Below are positions 9,154 to 18,566 of a stretch of 64,000 bases of DNA, in pieces. The notes beneath the pieces are model-generated. The model searched no databases and was not told where the DNA came from. It saw only the letters and a program-made list of their open reading frames with translations. The first letter of the stretch is position 1. Every line of letters begins with the position of its first letter. Position numbers and translations under genes: made by a program. Source of the stretch: Ignavibacteria bacterium. GTDB lineage: Bacteria; Bacteroidota; Ignavibacteria; Ignavibacteriales; Ignavibacteriaceae. Location of the stretch: assembly GCA_021286645.1 (NCBI GenBank), contig JAJTBZ010000035.1:1-64000 (forward strand). Direction: 5' to 3'.

Positions 9154-10868
9154 TAATTTCCTTTTAGTATAATTTCTGTCTGCCAACCACCTTCAGTTCG
9201 CGCTCCCGAGGTTATTGCCCATTTTCCTGGGAAACTCTCTTCAAGACGTCCCTGAATATACTTCATCCCAAAGCCACTGGCTTCGGGTGACTCGCCATTT
9301 GAGAAATCGCCATCATTTAATACTGAAATGGCAAAACCGAACTGATTTTTTTTACAACTAACCGTGAATACACCATGCATTTTTTGGCTGTAACCATGGG
9401 TAATTCCATTTTCTATTAAGGTGTGTAGAATCATCGGCGGAACCATAATATCCTCTTTAATGCCCTCTGAATCAAGTTGAAATTCCGCACCCTTTCTCAA
9501 ACTCATAATATTTAAATGCATCCTGCATAAATCCAACTCCTGGAAAAGATGTATGAGCTTAAGCGCGGATATTTGATTCACCATCCTAAATTCCTGAGCT
9601 AATGACTCAATGAGTTTTATTGCAGAGCCCGGTTCTCTGCGCAACCATACAATAATTGAAGTTAGTGAATTCAGTAAAAAATGCGGACTGATATTTTTTT
9701 TCAGTAATTCATTCTCAAGATGAGCCGAACGTAACTCCGATTCGTGTAAAGTCCTTTCCTGCCTTACGAAACGCCTGGCTATTGAAAGACTAACGCATAC
9801 TACCATTGTGGCTGAGAAGCCATTGAAAACAAAATTAACCGCGTACGCTATCCATGCTACAACAATCCCACCTGCAATCATCAGACTGTCTTCCCTTCGT
9901 TTAAACAGAGCCCAAACAGTTAAAAGACTTGCCTGTATTAATAATAGCAATGACATTCTTTGAAATATGGTAAGTGAGTCGGTAAATACGAAAAATGTAA
10001 AAAGATTTAGTATTACAATCGCCCAGATTACTTTTTTAGATTGCTTAAAAGTAAGTACAAAAAAGACCGGGAAAAGAGTACTGAAAAGGAGTGTTATTAA
10101 CTGGTATATCCTGTACATAGAATATATTGATGTATTCGACAGCGCGTAAAGGGATGGTAACTGCCCGGTGAAAGCATCAACAATTACCAACAAACATAAA
10201 ATGCTAAAAATCAAATGTTCTGGTTTATGCTTTCTGTTAAAATATAGAAACAAGTTAAATATCAATGGAATTAGCACAAATCCCACTACCAGTGCTGCAA
10301 TGTAACCCTCCTTAAGAATAATATCCGACTCATATTGATACGAGCTTATATAGGGGCGAGAATAATACCAATACCATAAAGGATTTATATGATGCGTAGA
10401 AAAACGCAATACTATTTCATGACTGCCTGGAGTAAGAACAGATGCGGAGAGATTTGTGTACCCATTGAGCTTTCCGGGTAATTCGCTAAGTTCATTATAT
10501 CCTATTCGTCCATTCTGTTGAAGTAACTTTCTATCCCAATAGATTTGGTAGGCCGAGATCAAGTATTGAGTGTACAGGGCATACGCGGTATTTGCCTGCA
10601 AGGTATCGGGAATTAAAATGGACGATTTGAGAATCCAATTACCATATCGGTAAGTTGTATCCGGATTTTTAAAATCAAAGGGCCGCCATGCTGAATCTGT
10701 AGGCATACATAAATCGCCTGCCGGATTTGGATCAGGTGCAATTTCAATATGCTTCAGCACGGTTCTCCCAATCGGTTGCAGTTCTTTGATCTCAACTCGC
10801 TGCCCAGCGAATACACGCCCAATTAAGAGAAGAACAAAAATGCAAACGAACTTCTGAATTTTACTCAT
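9153..10868 (-). CDS. LytS/YehU-type sensor histidine kinase with 7TM region
   Basis: 571 residues from the ATG at 10868, chosen because AAGGA lies 5 bp upstream and the protein then begins with a signal-like segment; an ATG 18 bp earlier is possible. Residues 20-180 form an extracytoplasmic sensor similar to 7TMR-DISM ligand domains (LPG.LNGYTNL, GSHEIVLRFS). Residues 188-364 contain about seven membrane helices. The His_kinase (PF06580) box follows: KKNISPHFLLNSL with H396. The ATPase N-box LIENGITHG (about 484-492) and G-box GFGMKYIQGRLEE complete it. It phosphorylates the adjacent LytTR regulator. The signal is unknown. Confidence 0.92.
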   Translation of the reverse strand: MSKIQKFVCIFVLLLIGRVFAGQRVEIKELQPIGRTVLKHIEIAPDPNPAGDLCMPTDSAWRPFDFKNPDTTYRYGNWILKSSILIPDTLQANTAYALYTQYLISAYQIYWDRKLLQQNGRIGYNELSELPGKLNGYTNLSASVLTPGSHEIVLRFSTHHINPLWYWYYSRPYISSYQYESDIILKEGYIAALVVGFVLIPLIFNLFLYFNRKHKPEHLIFSILCLLVIVDAFTGQLPSLYALSNTSIYSMYRIYQLITLLFSTLFPVFFVLTFKQSKKVIWAIVILNLFTFFVFTDSLTIFQRMSLLLLIQASLLTVWALFKRREDSLMIAGGIVVAWIAYAVNFVFNGFSATMVVCVSLSIARRFVRQERTLHESELRSAHLENELLKKNISPHFLLNSLTSIIVWLRREPGSAIKLIESLAQEFRMVNQISALKLIHLFQELDLCRMHLNIMSLRKGAEFQLDSEGIKEDIMVPPMILHTLIENGITHGYSQKMHGVFTVSCKKNQFGFAISVLNDGDFSNGESPEASGFGMKYIQGRLEESFPGKWAITSGARTEGGWQTEIILKGN

Positions 10869-11112
10869 GAATTTCCTTCCAGCCATCAGTAAAGTTTGGC
10901 TTTTGTGACTATAATATAAATAAAAGCTATACCAGTGTAAATATCCTTACACTTGATTTGATCAATCAAACTACTGTGCCTGATTATTATTTCATTGCAA
11001 AAGCCTGTTTTTATGACAAGCGGTATTATCAGATTATAAGCTGATTGTTTGGATAAATATCTATCCATAGTTTGTATCATTAATTTTTCAATTTCCCGGA
11101 GAACAATCGAAT

Positions 11113-12108
11113 ATGAGAGCAATAGTTCTGACAAAGTACGGCAATCCGGATGTATTAGAATTATTAGAGAAACAAACACCGGAACCACGTGAGCACGAAA
11201 TTCTAATTAAGATAATTGCTACACCGGTTTCTTATGCTGACTTATTGGTTCGAAATCTTCGAGCAGTAAAGTATTCCGATTTCAATATGCCGGGTATCTT
11301 TCTCTTCCTCGCCAGATTTGCTTTTGGTTTTTCCAAACCAAAAATTAAAGTCCTTGGAAGTGAATTTGCCGGCGAAATTGTAAAGGTTGGCAGCTCCGTT
11401 ACCCGATTCGCCACCGGAGATCTTGTATTCGGCTACCTCGGGCAAAACATGGGTAGTTATACGAGCCACCTATGTATTCCTGAATCTGCAATGCTTACAA
11501 CAAAGCCTTGTAATATCTCTCCCGAACAGGCCTGCTGTGTTCCGATGGGAGCCTTAATGGCAATGGAAATTTTAAAACAAGTTCCTTTGCAAAAAGGGAA
11601 CCGTGTACTAATTATTGGCGCCAGCGGAGGCATCGGCTCTGCTCTTATTCAATTATGTAAACTTCAAGGAGCCCATGTAACCGGAATTTGCGGCACTGAG
11701 CGCGTCTCCTATATACAAAATCTGGGCGTTGATAATTTTTATGATTATCAAAAATCTAACTTCCTGCAATCAGACAATACATATGATTTTATCTTCGATG
11801 TCTTGGGCAGATACAGTTTCAAAGATTGTAAAGCAAGACTTACTACAAACGGGAAAATGATTTATATTAGTTTTAAAACAAAGCAACTACTTCAAATGAT
11901 ACGCACGCATTTTTTCGGGAAACAAAAGGTCTTGTGCTTGCTTGGATCCGAAAAATTAGAAAACCTTGAAAAGCTAAAAGCACTCATCGAATCAGGCAGC
12001 TATACCGTGAAGCATGGGAAAGTGTTCCCAATGAACGAAGCTCCAAAGGCCCATCGATACGCTGAAAGTGGTAAAAAAGATGGCCCGGTAATAATAAAAA
12101 TGATTTAA
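11113..12108 (+). CDS. MDR-superfamily NAD(P)H-dependent alcohol dehydrogenase / quinone oxidoreductase-like
   Basis: 331 residues. The N-terminal GroES-like domain (MRAIVLTKYGNPDVLEL, LGSEFAGEIVKVG, GDLVFGY) is followed by a Rossmann fold with GASGGIGSALIQL near residues 173-185. The catalytic zinc ligands and the four-cysteine structural zinc lobe of classical ADHs are not apparent, which points to the zinc-independent quinone-oxidoreductase branch. The substrate cannot be predicted. It is divergent from the kinase/regulator operon (244-bp gap), so it could be a target of that LytTR system, but no evidence beyond position supports this. Confidence 0.88.
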   Translation: MRAIVLTKYGNPDVLELLEKQTPEPREHEILIKIIATPVSYADLLVRNLRAVKYSDFNMPGIFLFLARFAFGFSKPKIKVLGSEFAGEIVKVGSSVTRFATGDLVFGYLGQNMGSYTSHLCIPESAMLTTKPCNISPEQACCVPMGALMAMEILKQVPLQKGNRVLIIGASGGIGSALIQLCKLQGAHVTGICGTERVSYIQNLGVDNFYDYQKSNFLQSDNTYDFIFDVLGRYSFKDCKARLTTNGKMIYISFKTKQLLQMIRTHFFGKQKVLCLLGSEKLENLEKLKALIESGSYTVKHGKVFPMNEAPKAHRYAESGKKDGPVIIKMI

Positions 12109-12252
12109 CATTCCAGTTGTTTGTCCCGCTTCCGTCGATACCTGATCTAATACATCTTAGACTTCCTGATACTGCATTGCTCAGTTGCAGTAATTGTATA
12201 TGTACTCTTTAACTTTATTTTACTATTTATTTCATATACAAACGAAAAGAAT

Positions 12253-13398
12253 TTATTGAGTATTTGTAGCTGCCTTCATTTTTTCCAACAAACTTTTTGC
12301 TCTGTTCATGCCAGGATCAATCTTCAAACATTTTTCCAAATATTCCTCTGCTGCTTTCAGATTACCCATTTGATAACAGGTAAGTCCGAACCCATAAAAG
12401 TAGAAAGCGTTTTTCTTTTCAATAGTTATAAGATAATTGAACAGACTAATAGCACGTTCATAGTTTTTTTGGCCGCCCATTTCCATAGCCAAATCAAAGA
12501 TGACTCCACTCTGCGGCGTTATGGTAAAACCCAATTCTCGTGAAAGGTTCTCGAAATGTTTCTTTAAAGAATCTACACTCCAAGCTCTTTTATCTTTGGA
12601 TATTGTACATTCTGAAAAAAAATACAATAAAGCATTATGAAGGGTTAAATATGGCACATGTCCGTCATTGTTTACCATTTCGAACTTCCAAGTTGAGGTG
12701 GGCATGGATAAGTTCATGATTACACTTTCAAATTCATGAATTCTTCCAAGGACCTCTTCATAATCTAACTGACCATACGCAACATATACTTTCTTATGCA
12801 GCCACTCGGTATTGGTAACCGAGTTTTCTATCAGCCGGAAATAATAATCACCGCACCAATTTAACATCGGACTGGCAATAACGTAATTGGTAAATAATTC
12901 ATTATGTCTTAACAATATATTCAGTGTTAATAAACCACAGTTTGATTGCCCGAAAAGTATTCTGTAATCATTCGTCCGAAACTGTTTTTTCACCTCCGGC
13001 AGTAATTCATTTTGCAAAAAATTTCCGAACTGCTCAGCTTTTTCAAGTCCGCCAGGTCGATCAGGGCATGCAATGATATTATTGAATGGATTTCCCGCCG
13101 GTATCCCAATTAGAATAAAATTGGGAATTCTTTCAACGGACAAATTATCCAACGTAGCAGCGGCATTAGCAAAGTTGCTAACGTTGTCACCATTTAAAAT
13201 ATATACCACAGGATATTCTTTGCCGGATTGCTCATACCCATCGGGTAAATGAACCAAGTAAGTAACAGGAGCATTATATATTGTTGATTGAATACTGCGG
13301 TATTCTCCCAATACAACTTTGTCTTGCCCTGAAATCTGTAAGGATAACAAAACAATCAAGAAGACAATCATTTTGTTGTAAGTCATTAAAATACTCAT
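12253..13398 (-). CDS. Secreted esterase-D-like alpha/beta hydrolase with C-terminal TPR
   Basis: 381 residues. A signal peptide spans about 1-24. The PF00756-type esterase domain runs from 30 to 265: YLVHLPDGYE, YPVVYILNG (oxyanion strand), nucleophile S152 in FGQSNCG and a late histidine in NNDGHVPY. Residues 300-375 form TPR-like helices (AISLFNYLITIE, AAEEYLEKCLKIDP). This architecture recurs in Bacteroidota secreted esterases of unknown substrate. It starts 21 bp after the S41 peptidase gene and is the last of a three-gene operon. Confidence 0.85.
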   Translation of the reverse strand: MSILMTYNKMIVFLIVLLSLQISGQDKVVLGEYRSIQSTIYNAPVTYLVHLPDGYEQSGKEYPVVYILNGDNVSNFANAAATLDNLSVERIPNFILIGIPAGNPFNNIIACPDRPGGLEKAEQFGNFLQNELLPEVKKQFRTNDYRILFGQSNCGLLTLNILLRHNELFTNYVIASPMLNWCGDYYFRLIENSVTNTEWLHKKVYVAYGQLDYEEVLGRIHEFESVIMNLSMPTSTWKFEMVNNDGHVPYLTLHNALLYFFSECTISKDKRAWSVDSLKKHFENLSRELGFTITPQSGVIFDLAMEMGGQKNYERAISLFNYLITIEKKNAFYFYGFGLTCYQMGNLKAAEEYLEKCLKIDPGMNRAKSLLEKMKAATNTQ

Positions 13399-13419
13399 TA
13401 CTGATATTGGATAATCATA

Positions 13420-14466
13420 TTATTTATGCCTGACCAGGAATTCAATTCCTTTTTCAAGAATTTTATCCACCCCATTTGCAGAATCTGCCATCGTTGTTTG
13501 CACCGCTATATCGGGTATAATTCCATTACCTTCAATTATTCTACCTGCTACATCAGAGTAGAATCTGGTAGAAAGTCTAAACGTCCAGCCATTGGGAAGT
13601 TCTCTATATACAGGACTTCCAACTCCCCCACCGGTTGTATCACCAATGATAGTTACGTTAGGTAGTGTTCTCATAGCCAACACGAACATTTCCGCACTAC
13701 TGGCGGTAGAGCGGCTTGTAAGAAGAACTATAGGGTTATGATATTTTTGAGAACCAGCGGGATTTATTGTACTCACTCTCCACTCGGAGAAATCATTTCT
13801 ATCCGGGCCGATTTTCTCTTTATATTTAGCGTAGACAATGCTTTCTTCAGTAAATCGTCCGGCTACGTATTCAGCATTAAACACGTTCCCGCCCGTATTA
13901 CTTCTAAGATCAATTATCAGTCCTTTTTTCTCTCTAAAGCAGCTCAATATATTATCGATAATATCATATCGCCTGTCCAAAAAGGATAAATTATCTCCAT
14001 CGCCGCTAAAAGACGGAATAAGAATATATCCAAAATCCGCATTTTGACAATCACGATATTCCATAACTGAATTTTGGCTCTGACCACATTTAAGGTATTT
14101 ACAAGAATTGATTAGCCGCATACTCGGATATGCGGCGGGATAAGCACTGTTCCTACTAACAATTCCCAAAGGTGTATACAAATTTACATGCATATCATTT
14201 AGATTAATTACAATTTCCCTGAAAATGCTGAATAGCCGAGATTGCGAAGTATTGGAATTTATCTCAGGATAGTAAAAAGTGTACACGGAATCCCAATCAA
14301 GGTCTTTCAGTGGAAACTGTGCATAGTTCCTGTTGAAATCATTCCAAAAGATTGAGAAATTTACCTGCGGAGAATTTTCCGGATCGGGGCCTAAGAATGT
14401 TTCTGCACAACCGGCAAAAGTGAGAACTGTTAAAATATATAGAATTATTTTGCTTCGTGTGTTCAT
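13420..14466 (-). CDS. S41-family (C-terminal processing-like) peptidase lipoprotein
   Basis: 348 residues. The N-terminus has a lipoprotein signal with a lipobox (LTFAGC, C20). There is a helical tri-helix-like N-domain and then the S41 core: GYILIPSFSG, GLIIDLRSNTGGN, and the Ser-rich nucleophile region SRSTASSAEMF. The downstream strand GDTTGGGVGSPVY and GIIPDIAV are typical of tail-specific protease relatives. No PDZ domain is evident, so it belongs to the shorter Bacteroidota S41 group. It overlaps the upstream gene by ATGA (14463-14466), implying coupling with the outer-membrane-like protein. Confidence 0.88.
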   Translation of the reverse strand: MNTRSKIILYILTVLTFAGCAETFLGPDPENSPQVNFSIFWNDFNRNYAQFPLKDLDWDSVYTFYYPEINSNTSQSRLFSIFREIVINLNDMHVNLYTPLGIVSRNSAYPAAYPSMRLINSCKYLKCGQSQNSVMEYRDCQNADFGYILIPSFSGDGDNLSFLDRRYDIIDNILSCFREKKGLIIDLRSNTGGNVFNAEYVAGRFTEESIVYAKYKEKIGPDRNDFSEWRVSTINPAGSQKYHNPIVLLTSRSTASSAEMFVLAMRTLPNVTIIGDTTGGGVGSPVYRELPNGWTFRLSTRFYSDVAGRIIEGNGIIPDIAVQTTMADSANGVDKILEKGIEFLVRHK

Positions 14467-15323
14467 AAATCCACCACAATTCCCCAGAGAATTTGTTGAT
14501 TTATGTCTTTGGCTCGATATAGTGATTTATACTGATTGAAATAATAATATTGAAATCCATACACCACATTTATCCTGAAAAACTGGCTTAACCGGAAGAA
14601 ATAGGTCAATTCTGCCTTGATGAGAAAAAGTTTATCGGGCAGAACTATATCCCCATTGGCAAATAACTGCATAAGCATATTTTCTTTATAATCAAGATTA
14701 TCAAATTTTTCACTTACATTCGCATTAAATCTTCTGGTAAGGACAGCATAATTAATAAGTGGCAAACTTATCTCTGCAATAAGATTGTGAGTACAGTCAT
14801 GGGTTAGAAATGTTTCACTACGAAAATACAGTCCAATACCTGTCATTAGCTCAGCTGAGGTTTGCTTTTTATCTATGAGCAGCCGATAATTCCGAAAATT
14901 AAGCATACTTGCCAATCTTGCACCACCAAACAGAGCTGAATTATACTTTTCTATATCGGTGATGTGAACTGCCCAACTAAAACTCGCATCCATGTTGAAA
15001 TTATTTGCTTCATGGGCACCGGGAAGAACATTGCTTATTGCCGATTCCATATTGCCGCTTGAAAAATTGAACACAATACCGAAACGGTTCTGTGTACCCA
15101 GATATTCGTACGCAAGCCTAAGTGGAATTAATGTTCCGGAATATTTCATCGGTGTCATCATTTGATCCCGCTCTGAATGGAAACCTAACCCGACTAATAG
15201 GTTTAACTCATGCAACCCATGATTATATTTGTATTCCTGGATATCTTGTGCCGATATCAGGCAACCGGCTCCGGAAAATATTACCAATATATACGCATAT
15301 AGCTTGTTACATCTAAGACACAT
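14463..15323 (-). CDS. Putative outer-membrane beta-barrel protein of unknown function
   Basis: 286 residues. The signal peptide ends at LISAQD. The remainder is rich in alternating aromatic/hydrophobic strands (GFHSERDQ, LRLAYEYLG, FGIVFNFSSG, YFFRLSQFF, GFQYYYFNQ) and ends LWGIVVDL, as expected of a small outer-membrane barrel, but I recognise no named family. It is the first gene of an operon with an S41 peptidase lipoprotein and a secreted esterase; the shared cell-envelope location suggests a joint envelope function. Confidence 0.6.
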   Translation of the reverse strand: MCLRCNKLYAYILVIFSGAGCLISAQDIQEYKYNHGLHELNLLVGLGFHSERDQMMTPMKYSGTLIPLRLAYEYLGTQNRFGIVFNFSSGNMESAISNVLPGAHEANNFNMDASFSWAVHITDIEKYNSALFGGARLASMLNFRNYRLLIDKKQTSAELMTGIGLYFRSETFLTHDCTHNLIAEISLPLINYAVLTRRFNANVSEKFDNLDYKENMLMQLFANGDIVLPDKLFLIKAELTYFFRLSQFFRINVVYGFQYYYFNQYKSLYRAKDINQQILWGIVVDL

Positions 15324-15800
15324 ACATGGCTTACCTATACGATATCTACTTTTTCAAAAATTATCACTGCATACCATTTCTGGTTTATACCAACAAAATA
15401 TGGAGTTTGAGGTGAACAGATTTTTAGAATCTTGTCAAGTGCACAATTTTCTTGTGAAAATCACTAATGCTGCCATATAATTGACCGCTGGATTGAACAA
15501 GTATCGGAATATTCGGAAAGATCAATTTTGCGAATTATTTTTGAATTGGTGAGGCAAATTCAAGTCATGGTAATATCTGGAGTTGCAGAAACTATATTTT
15601 CAATATGCTTATAAATTCTTCTAATTTCGTTTTTCATGAATTATGCCGGTAGAAATTCCTGCTTTGGTATTTTGCTTATTCTCTATATATTAGAAAAAGC
15701 ATATTTTGAAATGAAATCATTTTCTGATACGCATATGTTCATTTCAAAGATTTAATACCAGTTATTTAATTGGTTAAACCATGATGATGAATTCACTTTT
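15324..15800. other. Divergent intergenic region
   Basis: 477 bp between the barrel gene (minus) and the 122-residue gene (plus). It is AT-rich with no convincing small gene or RNA. An 11-bp inverted repeat near its right end is listed separately. Confidence 0.5.
15705..15748. promoter_or_regulatory. Inverted repeat upstream of the STAS-like gene
   Basis: TTTGAAATGAA (15705-15715) and TTCATTTCAAA (15738-15748) are a perfect 11-bp inverted repeat with a 22-bp spacer, ending 52 bp before the start at 15801. The spacing fits a dimeric-regulator operator or a leader hairpin. Confidence 0.4.
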
Positions 15801-16169
15801 ATGTCAATATCGTACGCTATAACAAATACACCTCAATTTCTCAATGTAGTTGCCGAGGGCAAAGGGAATCGAATCGATGAAGTGCAAAAGTATGTTCAGG
15901 CTGTAATTCTGGCAATTCAAGAAAATAAGGCTAAAAGGATTTTTTGCAACGAAATCAACTTAACACATGAACTCACCGGAATCGATACTTACGTTCTGGG
16001 TGAAATGGTCTCGCAATATGCCGTACATGTTGAAAAAGTAGCTGTTGTCTGTTCAGTTTCGGATTTACCAAAAGAAAAATTCTATGAGTTAGTCACATCA
16101 AATCGTGGTCTCTATATTCAAATATTCACAGACCTTAGTGAGGCTAAAAATTGGCTTTTATTCCCTTGA
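15801..16169 (+). CDS. Small STAS/SpoIIAA-like protein (tentative)
   Basis: 122 residues, soluble, alternating alpha/beta. The end FTDLSEAKNWLL resembles the closing helix of STAS/SEC14-like (SpoIIAA-like, PF11964) proteins, where a conserved F-x-D-x-x-x-A-x-x-W-L is common. A conserved phosphorylatable serine is not obvious. The gene is single, convergent with the large sensor kinase at 16326, and preceded by an inverted repeat. Function unknown; the family call is weak. Confidence 0.5.
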   Translation: MSISYAITNTPQFLNVVAEGKGNRIDEVQKYVQAVILAIQENKAKRIFCNEINLTHELTGIDTYVLGEMVSQYAVHVEKVAVVCSVSDLPKEKFYELVTSNRGLYIQIFTDLSEAKNWLLFP

Positions 16170-16325
16170 AATTGTAGCCATTTCCACGCACTTTCCGCCC
16201 TAATTATAATATATTATAGAACAGTACAGATACATTTTGAATGTAATAGGAAAAGCGCAGGACTCCATTTACATCACACAGGTTTCTATATATATAACTT
16301 TATTGTTAGCGGTAATTGAGCCGAA

Positions 16326-18365
16326 TCATGTAGTTGACTTCGGAAATGCCAGGTTGAAGGTTGAACCAAAACCGACCTTACTGTCTATTGATAAATGCCC
16401 ATTGTTCTTTTCGATGAACTCTGTACATAACATTAATCCGAGGCCACTTCCTTTTTCTCCGAGTGTCCCCGAAGTAGTGTAAAAAGACTGTCCGGTGAGT
16501 AATTTGTCAATTACTTCCTGTGAAATACCAACCCCGGAGTCAGTTATTTTAAGGGTTACTATGTTTTCTGAATCTATTGCAGAAATTACTATTACTGATT
16601 TGGACGGAGAAAATTTTATTGCATTAGAGATTATATTTCTGACGATAATTCTGAGCATGTTTCGGTCTGCAAATATTGACTGTTTATCATCTATTTCATA
16701 AATAAGGTTAATCTCTTTTCTCTTAGCAGTTTCCTGTAGGAGATTAAATGTGGATTGCAATTCGTCCTTGATCTGGATTATTTCCGGCCTGCAAATGATA
16801 CTGTCATTTTGTATTCTACTCCAGTCCAACAAATTTTCCAGTAGGTTAAAAGTATCGCGTGATACCTGATTCATTCCCTGAATTATTGATTTTTTTTCGC
16901 CTTCCCCGAGCGAATCGAAATCAGTTTTTAATACATCAGAATACCCGATAAGAGCTGTAAAGGGGCTTCGCAAATCATGAGCAATAATTGAAAAGAGCCT
17001 GTCTTTTACACCATTTATTCTGGTTAAATCGTCTTTCGCCAATCGGAGTTCCTTCTCAGCCCGCGTTTTTATTCTATACTTTAGAAACAGGAATGAGGCG
17101 AGACTAAGTAACGATATTACTATAGCCAAAGATAAAAAAAGCAGTGTTTTATTCCGTTGTTGCAGTAATTTATTCTCTGTTAGCTTATTATATATAGTCT
17201 CGCGGTTTTTAACTGACTCGCGTAAAGTAGCCAAACCGGATTCCATAACTAAATTTTTCTGTGTCTCGGTAAGAGAGTCAAATTCGGCAAGATATTGGAT
17301 TGATTTTAATTTATCTCCATTTACCGTTGCAATTTTCATTAACAGCATTAAAGCTTTTAGCCGCTCATCGAAAAAGCTCTTACTGTTCGCCAGCGCTAGT
17401 GCCTTATCCGCGTAAGTATCGGCAACACGATAGTTATGTTTATTAAAATTGTATTCGGCAAGCAAATTATATGTTTCGCATAAAATTTGATTTTGGTAAT
17501 ATTTCTCCGCTGTATACATTGCCAACGCGAAATAGCTCAAACCGGTTTTATCATCACCTTGCTCGATATAGCATTGAGCTAAAAGATTATAAATTTCTAC
17601 CAGAATATATTTCGCTCCACTATATGGAGTATTACTCGTAAGCTGTTCTGCAACTTTCAATATTTGTATAGCAGCTTTAAACTCTCCTTTTTTCAGTTTG
17701 ATTCTGCCAATATATTTTAGCGAGTGCCCATAATAGTAACATGTATCGATGTTATTTACTTTATGCCGTACCATTAATCCCTGCTCAAAACAAAGAAGGG
17801 CTGAATCCAGCGCCCCCTTTTTTTCCAGTACTAATCCGAGATTGTTTAAGCCTGTTGCCATTCCCAGATTATCATGTAATGTGTTAAATGATGAAACAGC
17901 ATCTTTATAGTATGGCACTGCTTTATCGAACATTTTTAGCGAGTAATAGACATTTGCCAAATCAATATATTCATAAGCAAGTGCCGAGATAAATTTAGCA
18001 GAGCTTTCAGGTCTTCCCTGGGTAAGAAAATCAATGGAGATTAAAAAGTAATTACTAGCCGCCATCTGATTGCCGGCTCGTAATTCAATGTGAGCTTTAG
18101 CATAATAGTATGAGCCTAAGAACCGTGAAGACTTTGGGACCAGAGTATAGGCTGCATTATATAATGGTGGTAATAATTCACGCGATCTCGCCGGATCTTT
18201 ATCAAGGTAATAAATAACCTGATTATATGCTCGCAGAAATACCAGATACTCGTCACCAAACTCTTTGAATTCTCCGCGTTGGAACTCATTTAGAGTATCC
18301 GCTCCAAAGGCAACTCTTACAACACAAATTACCCATAAAAAAATAATAAGGAGAATCGGTTTCAT
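16326..18365 (-). CDS. Periplasmic-TPR sensor histidine kinase
   Basis: 679 residues. The signal peptide ends near VAFGAD. Residues 40-380 carry several TPR units (AVPYYKDAVSSFNTL, MATGLNNLGLVLEKKG, GLSYFALAMYTAEKYY). One membrane helix (LLFLSLAIVISLLSLASFLF, about 405-425) is followed by a coiled coil. HisKA contains FSIIAHDLRSPFTALIGYS. HATPase_c has N-box IISNAIKFS, G1 DSGVGIS and G2 GSGLGLMLC. TPR kinases of this design are common in Bacteroidota. No response regulator is adjacent, so it is an orphan here. Confidence 0.92.
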   Translation of the reverse strand: MKPILLIIFLWVICVVRVAFGADTLNEFQRGEFKEFGDEYLVFLRAYNQVIYYLDKDPARSRELLPPLYNAAYTLVPKSSRFLGSYYYAKAHIELRAGNQMAASNYFLISIDFLTQGRPESSAKFISALAYEYIDLANVYYSLKMFDKAVPYYKDAVSSFNTLHDNLGMATGLNNLGLVLEKKGALDSALLCFEQGLMVRHKVNNIDTCYYYGHSLKYIGRIKLKKGEFKAAIQILKVAEQLTSNTPYSGAKYILVEIYNLLAQCYIEQGDDKTGLSYFALAMYTAEKYYQNQILCETYNLLAEYNFNKHNYRVADTYADKALALANSKSFFDERLKALMLLMKIATVNGDKLKSIQYLAEFDSLTETQKNLVMESGLATLRESVKNRETIYNKLTENKLLQQRNKTLLFLSLAIVISLLSLASFLFLKYRIKTRAEKELRLAKDDLTRINGVKDRLFSIIAHDLRSPFTALIGYSDVLKTDFDSLGEGEKKSIIQGMNQVSRDTFNLLENLLDWSRIQNDSIICRPEIIQIKDELQSTFNLLQETAKRKEINLIYEIDDKQSIFADRNMLRIIVRNIISNAIKFSPSKSVIVISAIDSENIVTLKITDSGVGISQEVIDKLLTGQSFYTTSGTLGEKGSGLGLMLCTEFIEKNNGHLSIDSKVGFGSTFNLAFPKSTT

Positions 18366-18489
18366 GCGTCAATTGAAATTAAAAAAAGTCTGGATTTGCT
18401 CTCCTAATTTACCAGAATTTTCTCACAATCAACTACCTTTTCTCACCTGCCGTATATTGACGAATGTTGTATTCAGTCTAACCAGACCA

Positions 18490-18537
18490 AAAAAAAACTT
18501 CCGGCAGCCGATAGTATACAGCCTACCGGAAGTTTTT
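18490..18537 (-). terminator. Rho-independent terminator of the 18567-20972 gene
   Basis: AACTTCCGG near 18497-18504 pairs with CCGGAAGTT near 18526-18533, flanked by an A run on the left and a T run on the right. It can therefore work in both directions. It sits 30 bp after the minus-strand stop. Confidence 0.8.
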
Positions 18538-18566
18538 ATATCACTACCTTTGGTAGAAAATTCTGT

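Noticed and set aside
10886-11188. Minus-strand open frame of 100 codons
   Set aside because: It overlaps the well-supported MDR oxidoreductase start and has no family resemblance or ribosome site.
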